Shown piece by piece: positions 10,625 through 22,312 of a stretch of 64,000 nucleotides of DNA. The notes beneath the pieces are model-generated. The model did no database searches. It worked only from the letters and a program-made list of their open reading frames with translations, and was not told the DNA's origin. This DNA is from Phanerodontia chrysosporium (taxonomy: Eukaryota > Basidiomycota > Agaricomycetes > Polyporales > Phanerochaetaceae), in contig MJGA01000015.1 in NCBI GenBank assembly GCA_001910725.1, positions 620,001-684,000 of the forward strand, read 5' to 3'. The stretch's first letter is position 1. Each line of letters starts with the position of its first letter. The translations under genes were made by a program, and so were the position numbers.

Positions 10625-11466
10625 ATGGCCACGCTGGACTCCTTCGTACAGACGTCCAAGCCACCTCCAGCGGCGCTGGCCACGTCTCAGGAAATCAGAG
10701 ATCGTGGATCCATCTTCGTAGCGAACGCCTTTCGAGCCAGCAGCGAGGCAGAAGCGCGTAAGGTAGTTCACTACCTCAAGAACGTTCTGCATGGTCAGAA
10801 ACGTGCCACACATGAGATGTACGCATGGAGATGCATGGTGTTGAAGCAGGGGAAAAGCGGGCTGGGTGGTGAGGAGGATTTTGAGGTGAGCCAAGGCAAT
10901 GAGGACGACGGTGAAAAGTTTGGGAGCACGAGGATTCTGAAGATCATGCAAGCGGAGGGGGTAATCGATGCTGTCGTTGTCGTTAGCCGATGGTACGTAT
11001 CATACCAAATATACCACAGGCACTATCCTCATTATGTATCATACATACCAGGTACGGAGGAGAGATGCTCGGCCCTGCTAGATTCAACCACATCGAGACG
11101 TGTGCTCGAGAGGCTTGTCGAGCTTTCAGGCTGCGAGATGAAATTGAGGAGGACATTGCGACTTTACGTTCACTGGACGACATCCTCGCGACCTTACGCT
11201 CCGAATTGTCTTCTCTGAGATCGCAGGCCGAAGCGGTCGTGAAGAAACCTGATTATGACGCTCTGCTGAAGTCCTCTGACATCAGCAAGATCAAGCGTTT
11301 AGTTGCCGCACGAGAGAAGGCCATACAAAGCGTGAAGACGTCGATACAGAAGGTCAAGAAGGAGCAGGATATGGTCAATCTCGACACTCCTGCAAACAAA
11401 GGTATGCGGGATTACATTCGTCAGTCAGCTCTGCGTGATGGTTGGACAGAACCTAGAGCGTCTTGA
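10625..11466 (+). CDS. IMPACT/YIH1 (UPF0029) domain protein
   Basis: Exons 10625-10992 and 11052-11466 join within a Trp codon and give 260 residues. The N-terminal half is an IMPACT domain: DRGSIFVANAFRASSEAEAR, a DDGEKFGSTRILKIMQAEG segment, then VVVVSRWYGGEMLGPARFNH, the family's most conserved motif, which the splice reconstitutes. The C-terminal half is a Lys/Glu-rich predicted coiled coil (about residues 170-240). Yeast YIH1 and mammalian IMPACT restrain the GCN2 kinase, but they have an N-terminal RWD domain that is missing here. This is therefore a shorter family member whose link to GCN2 is uncertain. Confidence 0.8.
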
Positions 11467-12563
11467 CGGGTCCTGGGTCCAGAGCATGAACTGAACACCT
11501 TACGATGAACTCGTCATGCTGGTTAAGAGACTGCGGGTAGCAGGGTAACGGACCATGAACTGTGCGCTCATACGACAAATTCGTCTACCTATACCTGGTC
11601 CGTATTTCGCATTGCGAAGATGCAGGATGCCTCAAGGTAGGTACTCATGGAGGAGCTCGCACGGGCATGGCTACTGACATGCACTTTCGCGATTGGCTGG
11701 TAGGATCCGGCTGGCTCTTGAAGACTTCGGCGTCGGGCTCTCGATTTCTTCACATGTGGGCAACAAAGTTCTGATTATACATCCTGGCGAGAAATCTGCC
11801 TAGACGGAGGTCCGCGCATGCTCCGTTGGGCCAGCGAAGACCCCGTTGCGGATCTTGTTTTCGACCGTGTACCTGTGCCATAGCGCAAGGCGCTGCATGC
11901 TGCCGCATTATCTGTCCTTACCGTTTCGAGATTAAATCAACGCGTCTCGTGCTTGTGCTTATCACCGTGTCTGTGACGCATGATAAAGAGGAAGTCCCCT
12001 GGCACTCTCGTTCGTCTCTTGGTTGTTGCGATATTGGCTTTGTGGCTGAGCACTGGGAGGGTTTTTTCGGAGGCGCGTAGGAAGACCCGGGGCGCATTGC
12101 TCGAGCCGCACGTTCCTACTTGGCCTGCCGTATGGAACCCGCTAGCTTGCTTCACACAAGTCCGCGGTCTGTCGAGAATGCACAGCCTTGCCAGGATCCA
12201 TTGCAAATGCATCTTGGGTGGATCGCCGTATCGACATGCTCTCACTTGACTGCTTTGAGCGGGCAAACCTTGCCATCTCTCCGTTTGGAGGGCGGAGTAT
12301 GGGAAGATCTCAAGAAAAACCGTTCGCTTTGCAGCCGTGTGTGAAGAATGTTCAGGCTACTTAAGTGACTGTCTGCGGGCGGGGATTGGACCATGCGAGT
12401 CTGGCGGAGCGACCCCAGGGACCGCCCACGTGGAGTACCTTGCGGGTCCAGACAATTTGCTTACTCCGTTAAGCCGCCCCTTGGAGAGGACCGTACGGTG
12501 CCTCGATCTTTTATAAAACTTGTGCTGTATGTCTGGATCCGTCTCTTGCCCCCACCAACGTCC
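11467..12563. other. Long intergenic region upstream of the arrestin gene
   Basis: No coding structure was seen. The last 100 bp include a TATA-like element upstream of the arrestin start. Confidence 0.5.
12513..12518 (+). promoter_or_regulatory. Candidate TATA box of the arrestin gene
   Basis: TATAAA lies 51 bp upstream of the ATG at 12564. Confidence 0.4.
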
Positions 12564-15217
12564 ATGCCATCCTCGAAGAACTCGCTGTCGATCCGTCTGA
12601 CCGAGTCTGTGGTCTTCCTACGCACAGGCGATGGCACAGGCCGTTCGAGACATGGCTCTCAGCCGGCCGCACCTCCGGCGATGGTCAGAGGGCTGCTGAC
12701 GTTGAATCTAGTCAAGCCCATGAAGATATCCAGCATCGAGGTTGAGCTTGTGGGGAAGACGAGTACGGCCTGGCCTGAAGGTATGTCACTCATTGTGTCC
12801 CACTAAGCTGACTCCCCCTTTGCTCATACACTTGGTTCAGGAATCGGGGCGCGTCGCGTCGAGATCAGTGAAGATCACAAAATCTACTCTCAGTCATGCG
12901 TGTACTTCAAGGCTGGCTCTACACCCACTTCTTCGCATCGCCGAACCTTGTCGGTCGGGCCTGGACTGCACCTTGACCATGAGCAAGACACGGAACGGGA
13001 ACACGACGAAGACGACGACTCAGATCACTTCAGCGACTACGCGCAGTTCGAAGAGCAACGAGGACGACACCCTGTTCGAGGAGAGCGGGGTCGTGCACCG
13101 GTGCGGCGTCTGAGTGTCGACCAGACCCACTATCATACCGGCATTGTCTCCCAACACAATGAGCAGCTCCCGACTCCGCCATACTCGCCGATGTATTCTC
13201 CTGCAATGACTCCGCTTCACCGGAGCCCCGCCCCTTCGCGCGCCCCGTCAATCATTACGCCCATCCACCAGGAGTACTCGCCTCAGCACAGTCATGAGGA
13301 CTTCCGGCGCATATACCCGGAGCGCGATCAGTCCAGTGAGTGCCTGACCCATGCGTTACACCCGCAAGAGTGCTGAATTACGGGAGGTATCAGGTTCGCG
13401 TGATCCTTCCACGCCAGGACACGAGTCATCCGGATTCTATTCCCCGCGCGACGGATCGCTGTCACGGAGAGTAAGTTTCGACGAGCATCGCCCGGAGTTC
13501 GTCGTTGGGAGCAGTACGGGTCGCGTCCCCTCGCAGGCTTCCGGTTCACATCTGCCTTACAGTCCCAGCCGGAACGCCAGTCATGACTCCCACTCGCCAC
13601 ACCCGCACGAGGACAGCCGCGGACGCCCCAAGGGAAAGCGTCTTAGCAGTATCGGCATGTTCTTCGACGCCGTGAAGGAGCGTGTCCGCTCGGTTTCGCG
13701 CGCCGAGCGAGATATAACGCCGTCACATAGCCTCAGTCGCTCCAGGGACGCACGCGATTACAGCCCAGACAGGAGAGAGTCGAGCTCGCGGAGAGGGCGT
13801 ACGCGCGAGCCGAAGGAGCGATCGACGTTGGAACGGGTGACTGAGGTATTAGGGCTCGAGAGTGACGAAGACGACTCAGGAGAGGGCTGGAAGGAGTTCC
13901 GGAAGGGTGAGTTTAGCAGGCCATTTGTTGGATATGAGCTCACCACCTTCAGGAGTATACACCTATCCGATCTCGTTTGCGATACCACCCAACTCTCCTC
14001 CTACCCTTCACTGCGAGTTCGGCTCTGTCGTCTGGCGACTAAAGGCGACGGCACATCGGCCAGGAACATTCACAACGAAGCTTTCCGCGACGCAGGAGGT
14101 GACAGTCGTCGCCTGCCCGTGCGAGGATGACACAGAGGACACGGAAAGCATCATAGTCGAACGGCAGTGGGATACGCAGATGCAATATCTCATTGCAATA
14201 TCCGGCCGAAGCTTTCCCATTGGTGGCGTCATTCCCTTCAGTATCACATTCGTTCCCTGGACGAAGATGAAGGTCTTCAGGCTTTCATTAGTCATCGAAG
14301 GTGCGTAGACCGCTGACGATCTTGCACACCACTTTCTCACTCGATCTGCAGAGCGAATCGAGTATTACACAGACTTCAAGCGTTTGGTCCGTGCAGATCC
14401 CGTGCATCGCGTCGTGCTTCTGTCTTTGAAGGATCCGCATAAAGAACACCCGCTTCTTCCGCTCAACTCGGATAACATCGAAGCATTCAAGGACTCAGCT
14501 CTGTACGGCACAGTCAATTCCGACGACGATCTCTCCGAAGTCGTGTCGCAACTCATGGGTCCCGGACCATGGTCGATATCTAAGGATATACCGCTGCCGA
14601 AGTCCTGCAATGAGCTCCACTTCACGAACAAAAACAAAAAGAGTAATATTATCATCACACATACCCTCAAGGTTATATTCAGGGTGCAGCGCGGCGACGA
14701 CCAGGAGATCGATCCGCAGACGGGCAAACGGAAGATGTTCGATATCGTCGTCCAGACGCCCATTCACATCCTTTCCGTAAGTGCTTACGCCTCGCTTTCA
14801 CATGCCGTCAGTTAACGCTCTGCGTAGTGCCTATGCCGACCCGACTTTACCGCTCTACCCCCTTATTCCGAATCGGCGACAGCAATGGCCTCGCTCCTAT
14901 CCAGCCCACTCTGCGCATGCAGCTCCGGGCACACACCACACCACGCCTCCGGCGACGCGACTCCAGTGGACGGCGGCATGCTTGACATCCCTTTCGCGCC
15001 CCGCAGTGGCTTCCACCGGAGCGCGTCGGGATCTGGAGCACACACGCCGACGTCAATCGAGACCGCACACCGCGCCCCTAGCCGCCCGCCGGTACACCGC
15101 CTCGAGAGCCTACTTGAGCGTAGCTCACAATTCGAACGCCTACTGGCTGGTCACGAGAGCGAAGCAGGCGAGGCACCGCCGACATACGACGAGGTCGTCG
15201 GTCAACACACTCATTAG
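12564..15217 (+). CDS. Alpha-arrestin (ART-type ubiquitin-ligase adaptor)
   Basis: Six exons (12564-12780, 12841-13335, 13394-13906, 13953-14300, 14352-14776, 14828-15217) join in phase to 795 residues. The start (KNSLSIRLTESVVFLR) is the first strand of an arrestin N-domain. It is interrupted by a long disordered Ser/His/Arg-rich insert (about residues 105-400). The fold resumes with GVYTYPISFAIP and LHCEFGSVVWRLKATAHRPG, and an arrestin C-domain follows (IPFSITFVPWTKMKV onward). The C-terminus has a PPxY motif (PPTYDEV), the docking site for WW domains of Rsp5/Nedd4 ligases. Yeast relatives direct ubiquitination and endocytosis of plasma-membrane transporters. The next gene, in the same direction, is a TRK transporter. 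Confidence 0.85.
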
Positions 15218-16869
15218 ACATGGACTACTGATATGTATTTGTCCAAGATCACCCCCTCCGTTCACGTTTCTGTGTTGTAGCTTTCTTCACTCAGTCATTA
15301 ATGTTTGGCCCCACAAACCGTAGGACAAGATACCTAGAATAGCGAGGAGAATCATGATCCTTGGGCCTTGAGAGGCGTGGGGACCTCTGTACGCAGAATA
15401 CCCCAGAAAATCCTATGTATTAGTAGACCCGAGTCGAACATTGGACCACGAGGAGCCTGCACGGTGTTCTACATGTAAATCGCAGTCCTAAGCATTGATA
15501 TGGCTGCCTATAACTAGAGCCCCTTGACGACTATGCAGAGAGTTTTGGCCGCGCCAGCCTACATAGACCACCAACTACCTAAATTCCCGCACGCAAAGAC
15601 CTGTATGACTTACACTGCGGCCATCTTCGCAATGCATCGAGCGACAGCAGCGGAACCATGGTACGTGCCTCCATAATACGATCGGCTGTATCGCCAAGAT
15701 TGCAGCATGGGACCCTTGGCTGAGTCGGATGGAGTATCGAAAACGGCATGGCGGGTGCGCGTTGTCCAAGAACCCGTCTAGGGCCTATATAGAGTCAGCG
15801 GCACAGTACTAGTTCTCAGGATCGATGAACTCCTCATTGATTGTACCCATTGAGGCGATCTGGATGATACCGGACAGTGAACGATGGTATCCTCGATCTG
15901 TGGAGCTACCCTCAGGCTTTCAGGATGCATGATCATAATGAGCGGTCGGGCAAGTGCTGCGTTGTCCGCATGCGACCGACGGACGCCGTCAAAAATACAT
16001 GACCTGGCGGGACCGGGTCATCATAACCACAGAGGAGCTCTGTTAGCAAGAAGATGTCAGCGCAGTCTTGTGTTACTCACGTACTGTCAAGACGGACGTC
16101 GAAGACGATTCGGAGCAGCTCGCCGATGGTGCAAGGGAGTCCTATCAGAGGGGACCCGGCTGAATAGCGTCTTGGTGTCAGGGCTCGATTAGCCGTCCCC
16201 TATACGCTTATGAATGTCTGTCGGTTGCGAAAGTGCACAGATGGTCAGCTATAACCTGACCTGGGAGGCGGGCCACACGCGGAAGTCTTAGACAGAGGCG
16301 TGACCGGGTCGGATTCGCCTTATCGATGCGACCCTTCAGGGTCCCAGCCAACCTGTGCAGGCATGAAAGATGGCGGGATACATTTGCAAAGGCGCGGCAT
16401 ACCTGTAAGGAACGTTCAACATCGCGTATGAATACTTGGCGAGACGGTGACGCACAGGAGAACTTTCTCGCGGGTGGGCGTTCGCCTGCGTTCGCACCTT
16501 GTTACAGGTTGGCCCTAGAAATGAAGGCCCTTGCAGTTGCGTCGTCGGGTGTCTCTCTGGTTAGTGCTACCATCGCTCAAGACCAGCGTACGCTGTGTCC
16601 GTCGCCGTTGAAAGCATCCCGCGGGTGCCGTTCCAGGCGTGGTTGATCGGGCGAGAGATCTGAGATTAGGAGGAGTGTCCACTCCGCCTCAGAGAGCTGT
16701 AAGCTTTTACCGTCCCTATACACTCTCCATCCTCTGGGATTTTGACTCCTGCTCGATGCAAGCCAAACCGTCTCAGAGACACCGACACGACTTCTTGATT
16801 ACCGCCGTTTGCTAGCATAATTCCCTCGCGCATCCCCTGGCTGTCGGTCCCACGACTGTAACAACTCGC
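15218..16869. other. Intergenic region with a possible gene remnant on the minus strand
   Basis: No intact gene was found in 1.65 kb. On the minus strand around 16160-15800 a short frame reads GLPCTIGELLRIVFDVRLD, then a well-formed intron (GTACGTGAG to CTAACAG), then a hydrophilic run that soon stops. A second fragment (IASMGTINEEFIDPEN and stop) lies near 15840. These could be the decayed 3' end of a fungal-specific gene. Confidence 0.25.
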
Positions 16870-19800
16870 ATGTCCCTGCTCTCCCAACAGCGAAAAGACC
16901 TCTGGCACGACCGTCTCTCGAGGCTAGGGCATTACATCAGGACACACCTCAACTTCTATCGCATCCATATCCTCTTCTTGTGAGCGCCGACCCGTATTGA
17001 CCTCCGCGACGGTTAGCCGGCTGACATTGTCCGTTCACAGCACTTTCGCCCCCCTTATCGCCTCCGGTATTTTCTATGCAAGCAACGGCGAATACCACAT
17101 CAGCTACATAGACGCACTCTTCAACTGTGTCAGCGCCGTCACTGTCTGTGGCCTGGCCACCGTCGACCTCAGTAGTCTCACACCATGGCAGCAAGTTATA
17201 TTGTTTATTTTGATGTGCATGGGCAGCCCAGTACGTAACGTTACCACTGCAGGGGAAGCTTCACTCACAGTTGGGTAGGTGGTTGTGTCCTGGGTGATGG
17301 TCTATGTTCGCCGCGAAATCTTTGCGAGCAAGTTCCGCCATGTTGTCGAGGCCGAGATTGCACGTCGGGTCGCGGAGAAGGTCAACGCGCCTGTGGAGAT
17401 TCACCTTGTGCCATGGTGGAAGAGAGCAGCTCGGATTCTTACAGGCCCGAAGTTAACCACAATTCCTGAGGCGACGAATAGCACCGAGAGCACCGCTCGG
17501 GACCGCGAGAAGGACAAGGACCGGAGAAGTGCAGCTAACAACCGCCTCCGTCCGGACATGATTCGTCGCATGGACGATGCCCCAAAGCTCGTGAATCCCA
17601 GTGGCTACATCAGTGAGGGCCACACACCACAAGTATCCTCTACGGGACTTCAGCACCCACCGGATCGTGGCGCACATGTATCGCAGCTAGGGACTATGGA
17701 GTTCGAGCGTTTGGCGGAGCGCACACTAGAAGAGACGGAGGATGAGGCTCGTCACCAGATAGGACACCCTAGCGAGTCTGGTTCAGAGGATACTATTGAG
17801 CGGGAAAAGTGAGTCTACTCTCTCTTTGTGGTGTATCACAGTGCTAAAGCGTTCAAGGAGAATGCACCAATCTCCTAATTCACCCTACGAAAACCACGGC
17901 CCAACTGGTATGTATACAGCTTGTTTCGTCGGACACGAGCTTCGCTAATTGCCTGGCACATAGACCGACCACTCATGCAGAGGCTTCGACAAGGCATGGG
18001 TGACGAGGGTCTGCCTCGCACGCAGACGATCGAGTTCGCCCTGAGTCCCCGGCCAGACCGAGAGCAAGACGAGCGCCAGAGGATGGACACCCTCGGGCCC
18101 ATCGAGTCCCGGGTGCCGAGCCCGGGCTCCCCTCGAATGCGTAGAACGTCAATGCCGCGCGTCGGGACACTCCCACGCACCACCACTATGCCGCGCACGA
18201 TGACTATGCCGCGGACAGGGACGTTACCCCGGACGACGACTGTTCCGCACACCCTGAACATGCCGTACACTTCCACGACGCATACTTACCACACCATGCG
18301 GACGAAACACCGCGGCTTTGGTGGCTTCCCGATGCCCCACGAGATCGTTTCACGCGTCGTGAACTACTTCTTTCCTACCTTGAAACGGCAGTTGACACGG
18401 ACGGTCACAATGCCCCGCACGCAAACCATTGTTTCGCAGCGCGCGGCGAGCATGGTCGGGCCCGGCGTACGCCCTGTGCCTTACATATCGTTCGAGGCAG
18501 TCGTGGGTCGCAACTCGGCGTTCCAGCAGCTCACGCAAGATCAAATCGAGGAGCTTGGTGGCGTAGAGTATCGCGCATTAACGGCGCTGCTGTGGATAGT
18601 TGGAGGGGTGAGTCTAATGTCATCACTCTCCACTCGCAGGATCTCATACGGGAGTTTAGTACCACATCCTTCTACAGCTCCTTGCTTTCACCATTATCGC
18701 ACCCTACATGTCGATACGCCGGTGGCAATCTGCGTTTGTGCCTCCGGCAGAGCATAGACCCGTCTCCTCCACATGGTGCGTTCGTGTGCCATACCTGACA
18801 TAAGCGGTGCTCACTCGCTCGACAGGTTCTCATTATTCCAAGTTGTCTCATCATATACCAACACCGGCATGTCTCTCCAAGACCAGTCCATGATTCCATT
18901 TCAAGAAGCATATCCCATGATTATCGTAATGGTCCTCCTAATTCTCGCTGGAAACACAGCTTTCGTGAGTCGCTCCTCCAGTTTTTGTTCCCTCATGCTA
19001 ATGTCTTCCATAGCCTATATTGTGAGTTTCTCCTATACTTCTCGAACGCATCGGCCTGACTGAGTATTCAATGTACAATTCAGTTTACGTCTTACGATGT
19101 AAGTGGTGTGTTCCACTCTCTGTTGTCTCTATGACTCATGTTTCGTTAGCTGGCTAATCTCGAAAGTAGTCCCACGAAATTCACGGGTTAACGAAACACT
19201 TCAATTCCTTCTCGATCATCCCCGCCGTTGCTTCATATATCTCTTCCCTTCGCATCAAACATGGTTCCTGCTAACCGTGGTCATTTTCCTTAAGTATGTC
19301 CCCTCATCTGCTTTCGCGCAAGGATCATACTTATACCCTCTTAGCCTCACGGACTGGTTCTTTTTCCTGGTCTTGGACCTTGGAAACCCCGCCGTGACCG
19401 TCATTCCAGCGGGCGTTCGGGTCATCATCGGCCTGCTCCAGGCGTCTGCCGTTCGCGCGGCTGGTTTTGCGACTGTGTCCCTCTCTGCGCTCGCTCCAGC
19501 AGTCAAGGTGCTCTACGTGCTCATGATGTACGTCTCCGTCTGTAAGTGTCTTTAGCCTCCTTCGATCTATGCCTTGCGACTAACCAATTATAAGACCCCA
19601 TTGCGATGAGCGTGCGGTCCACGAATGTGTACGAGGAGAAGTCGTTGGGCGTTTTTGACGATGACGAATCGTCTATCGATGAAGAAGAGTTCACGCCCAC
19701 TGGAAGCCGCGCCACCATTTGGAGTCGGTACCTCGCGATGCACATGCGCAAGCAGCTCTCCTTCGATATGTGGTGGCTTGGTCTGGCTCTGTTCCTGGTG

Positions 19801-20416
19801 TGCATCATAGAGGTAATAAATTGGCGTGACCTTCGCCTCAGACACTGACTGACTCATTGATTGCAGAGGAGTAATCTGGACAATCCCGATAACTTCTCGT
19901 GGTTCACCATCTTCACTATCGGTGAGCATCGATGTCTGTCGTACTGCCCTAGGCTGACGTTCTTTTCAGTGTTCGAGTTAGTTTCTGCCTACGGTACCGT
20001 GGGCCTCTCGCTTGGTGTGCCTTACGTGAGTAGAGCGGCGTAAATCACGCATATATTGGAATTTTAACCTACCGCTATAGGCCAACTACTCCTTCTCTGG
20101 TGCCTTGAAGCCCCTTTCGAAGCTTATCGTCTGTGCCGTCATGCTTCGAGGTCGACACCGTGGCCTGCCCGTCGCGATCGACCGCGCTGTGATCCTACCG
20201 TTCGAGTTCCGTGAGGCGTCCGACGATTACAACGACGCGACACCGGACATCGCAGCGCAGCGCAGGAGCTCGCGCGACTCCTCGTACGGTAACGGCACCT
20301 ACAACGACATTGGGCGTCCGCCGTCTGAGAAGCTCCAACGTCGGTCGTGGCGCACGGGAAGCATTGACAGCGGACTGCGTAGGTCGACAAGCCGGGCGCC
20401 CACTGAGGCCGAATAA
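16870..20416 (+). CDS. TRK-family potassium transporter
   Basis: Fifteen exons can be joined in phase to 935 residues. The first exon is short (16870-16979, ending FYRIHILF). Exon 2 begins FTFAPLIASGIFYASNGEYH, the first pore helix. Later exons carry the other pore segments: SALFNCVSAVTVCGLATVD-type, VVSSYTNTGMSLQDQSM, RAAGFATVSLSALAPAVKVL and ELVSAYGTVGLSLG. The Gly after Thr in each is the potassium-filter position. The large cytosolic loop between the first and second membrane-pore-membrane units (about 17300-18520) is disordered and holds a hexapeptide repeat. Two microexons, 19014-19021 and 19084-19098, lie between exon 7 and exon 10. The C-terminal LRGRHRGLPVAIDRAVILP is typical of fungal TRKs. 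The role is high-affinity K+ uptake at the plasma membrane. Confidence 0.9.
18139..18280 (+). repeat. Hexapeptide-coding tandem repeat in the TRK loop
   Basis: About seven degenerate 18 bp units encode six-residue repeats beginning with Pro (PRVGTL, PRTTTM, PRTMTM, PRTGTL, PRTTTV, PHTLNM, PYTSTT). Each keeps one or more Thr after a basic residue. A further related unit occurs near 18400 (TVTMPRTQT). Confidence 0.75.
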
Positions 20417-20761
20417 TGTCGGTTTCCCCTCGTCGGTCTTGCATCCGGCCGCGGACTCTTTACTATTGTATCGCTTTCGCAGTTGTACTAACATTATCGC
20501 CATCGCCACATTTGTTCTAGTTCGCGATTCAACACACATTGTCTTCTCCTTTATTCATGGAACTATTAGCGACAGCCAAGTGACATTAGACTGCACTGTT
20601 CAGCTTGCTCTGGGTTTGCTCTCTCTAGACTTTTAGATGGTTTATACGCTTCGCCTTTATCACTGATGTGCATTTGTGGGCGCATTATTCCCTGGGTATC
20701 ACACAACTATAGAACCATGGACACAACGGAGCTAAACACACTGGATGGTGGTTAGCAACCC
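20417..20761. other. 3' flank of the TRK gene
   Basis: No gene was seen. It separates the TRK stop codon from repeat copy A. Confidence 0.5.
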
Positions 20762-22035
20762 GAAGGCGTCTATTCTGAACATACCCCGAATAGGAAGGTC
20801 TCCTAGTTTGGGACGAAGGCTCGAAGAGTCAGCCGCTTCGCGAGCTCTTCGATGCACGCCGCCGCCGGCCGGACGAGCAGAGGATGACTAGCGGACGGCC
20901 CTCAAGCATCCTGAGCAGGTATGTTACGATTTTTATCTCGGTTTTCGGGCGAATCATCACCTAAGCATATGCTGGCTCTCAGAGCTGAAGAGAAACAAAG
21001 TCTGCGCCACAGCAAACGCGAACGACTCACGATGTTGGTAGCAGAAGCTCTCCGGAATGCTCGTCTTCCGGAGCTTCCTGTCCTCCGCCCGCCCGGTTTC
21101 CTGTCAACAAACAAGTAACGTGACAGCCGTGCCAGCCTCTGCTCCAGAAACGTATAAATACCCCTCTCGTTCGCTCTCCCTGCCCCAGCAATCTTGCACC
21201 TCATCCAACACCACCCACCCACTTCTTCTCTTCCTCTCCCCCTTCTACTCTTGATATGGGGAACGGCGGCCGTCGACGTCCACGACTCGGACGCTACACA
21301 CCACTTGGGCCGGGCACCGACAGCAGGAGCTGCACGTGGCTGGCAGGTACCGCTAGCCTCGCCGATGACGGCGACTTGGAACCTCGGCAACGCTGAGTTG
21401 ATCCTCGTTGCTGTTGTCCGCGGGGTTCCCGTGCAGGCCTGTTGGTGGCACCGGACCAGCAGGGCAGGCGACGATGCTGGTGAGCTCACTGTATTCGAAT
21501 ACCTCCACCTCGTGACTGACAGACGAAGACCAGACGACGACCAGACGCAGCACGAGCTGCCACAGTGGCGCAGCAGCAGAAGCCACAAGCGCATCGACCG
21601 AACGAGACCATACACAGCGAACAAAACACACACTTTCTCGAAGTGACCACTTGGACCGGGCACCGGCAGCAGGAGCTGTACGTGGCTGGCAGGAACCGCT
21701 AGCTCTGCCAACGACGAACGCTTCTGGGAACCTCGGCATCGTCGAGTTGATCTCGGTCGCTAGTAGTCGGCGGTGGGGTTCCCGTACAGGCCTGCCGGTG
21801 GCACCGGACCCTGCGGCAAGGCTTGTGACACGAGGTGAGTCGCTATTCCACGGCGAGGAGGAGGGTCTGTGATTGACACGTTCTCTTCAGATGCGCCTCT
21901 GTCACTGCGCCGGCACCACTAGGGAGCGGCATAGTCTCATCGACACTTGGGTCAGTCATCTGCAACTCAAGTCATGCGCGCTACTCATGCCCGGCTTACA
22001 GAAACTGGCTCCCTCGTTGAGGGAGGGTAGACAGG
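20762..22035 (+). repeat. Unclassified 1.3 kb repeat, copy A
   Basis: This segment recurs as a reverse complement at 28440-29729. The core (about 20900-21950) is nearly identical between copies, while the last roughly 50 bp at each end are clearly more diverged, so exact borders and target-site duplications could not be set. Inside are a TATAAATA box (21153-21160), a pyrimidine-rich leader, and a direct repeat of about 190 bp (about 21300-21490 and 21645-21835, both beginning CACTTGG and ending GGCACCGGACC). The longest frames differ between copies by a frame-changing indel or only mirror base composition, so no protein is claimed. It could be a solo LTR or a non-autonomous element. Confidence 0.7.
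21153..21160 (+). promoter_or_regulatory. TATA box inside repeat copy A
   Basis: TATAAATA is followed by a C/T-rich leader of about 90 bp. It is conserved in copy B as its reverse complement at 29316-29323. Confidence 0.45.
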
Positions 22036-22312
22036 CGTAAGATTTGGAGGGGACCAAGCATCGGGAAGTAGTTGACTTGCATAACATTCGAGGATTGACC
22101 AACCGTGAACGTACCCACGAGATATGCTGTGGTTGCTCTTCACCGGTTTTATGACATGCCTATGACCAAGATTTGACACGATCATTTTGTTCAACGTGTT
22201 GAAGTTTTACACATAAACAAAGTATGGATGACATGCATACAACAGAACATAAATCATGATGCGTGAGGACAGGTGTATATGATAGCTGAAGTCATGGGCG
22301 TCAGGCGACGAC
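22036..22312. other. Spacer between repeat copy A and the flavocytochrome gene
   Basis: No gene was seen. It contains the 3' flank of the minus-strand flavocytochrome gene. Confidence 0.5.

Noticed and set aside
20902..21711. 269-codon minus-strand frame in repeat copy A
   Set aside because: The matching frame in copy B ends early, the composition is Ser/Arg/Trp shadow-like, and the TATA box points the other way.
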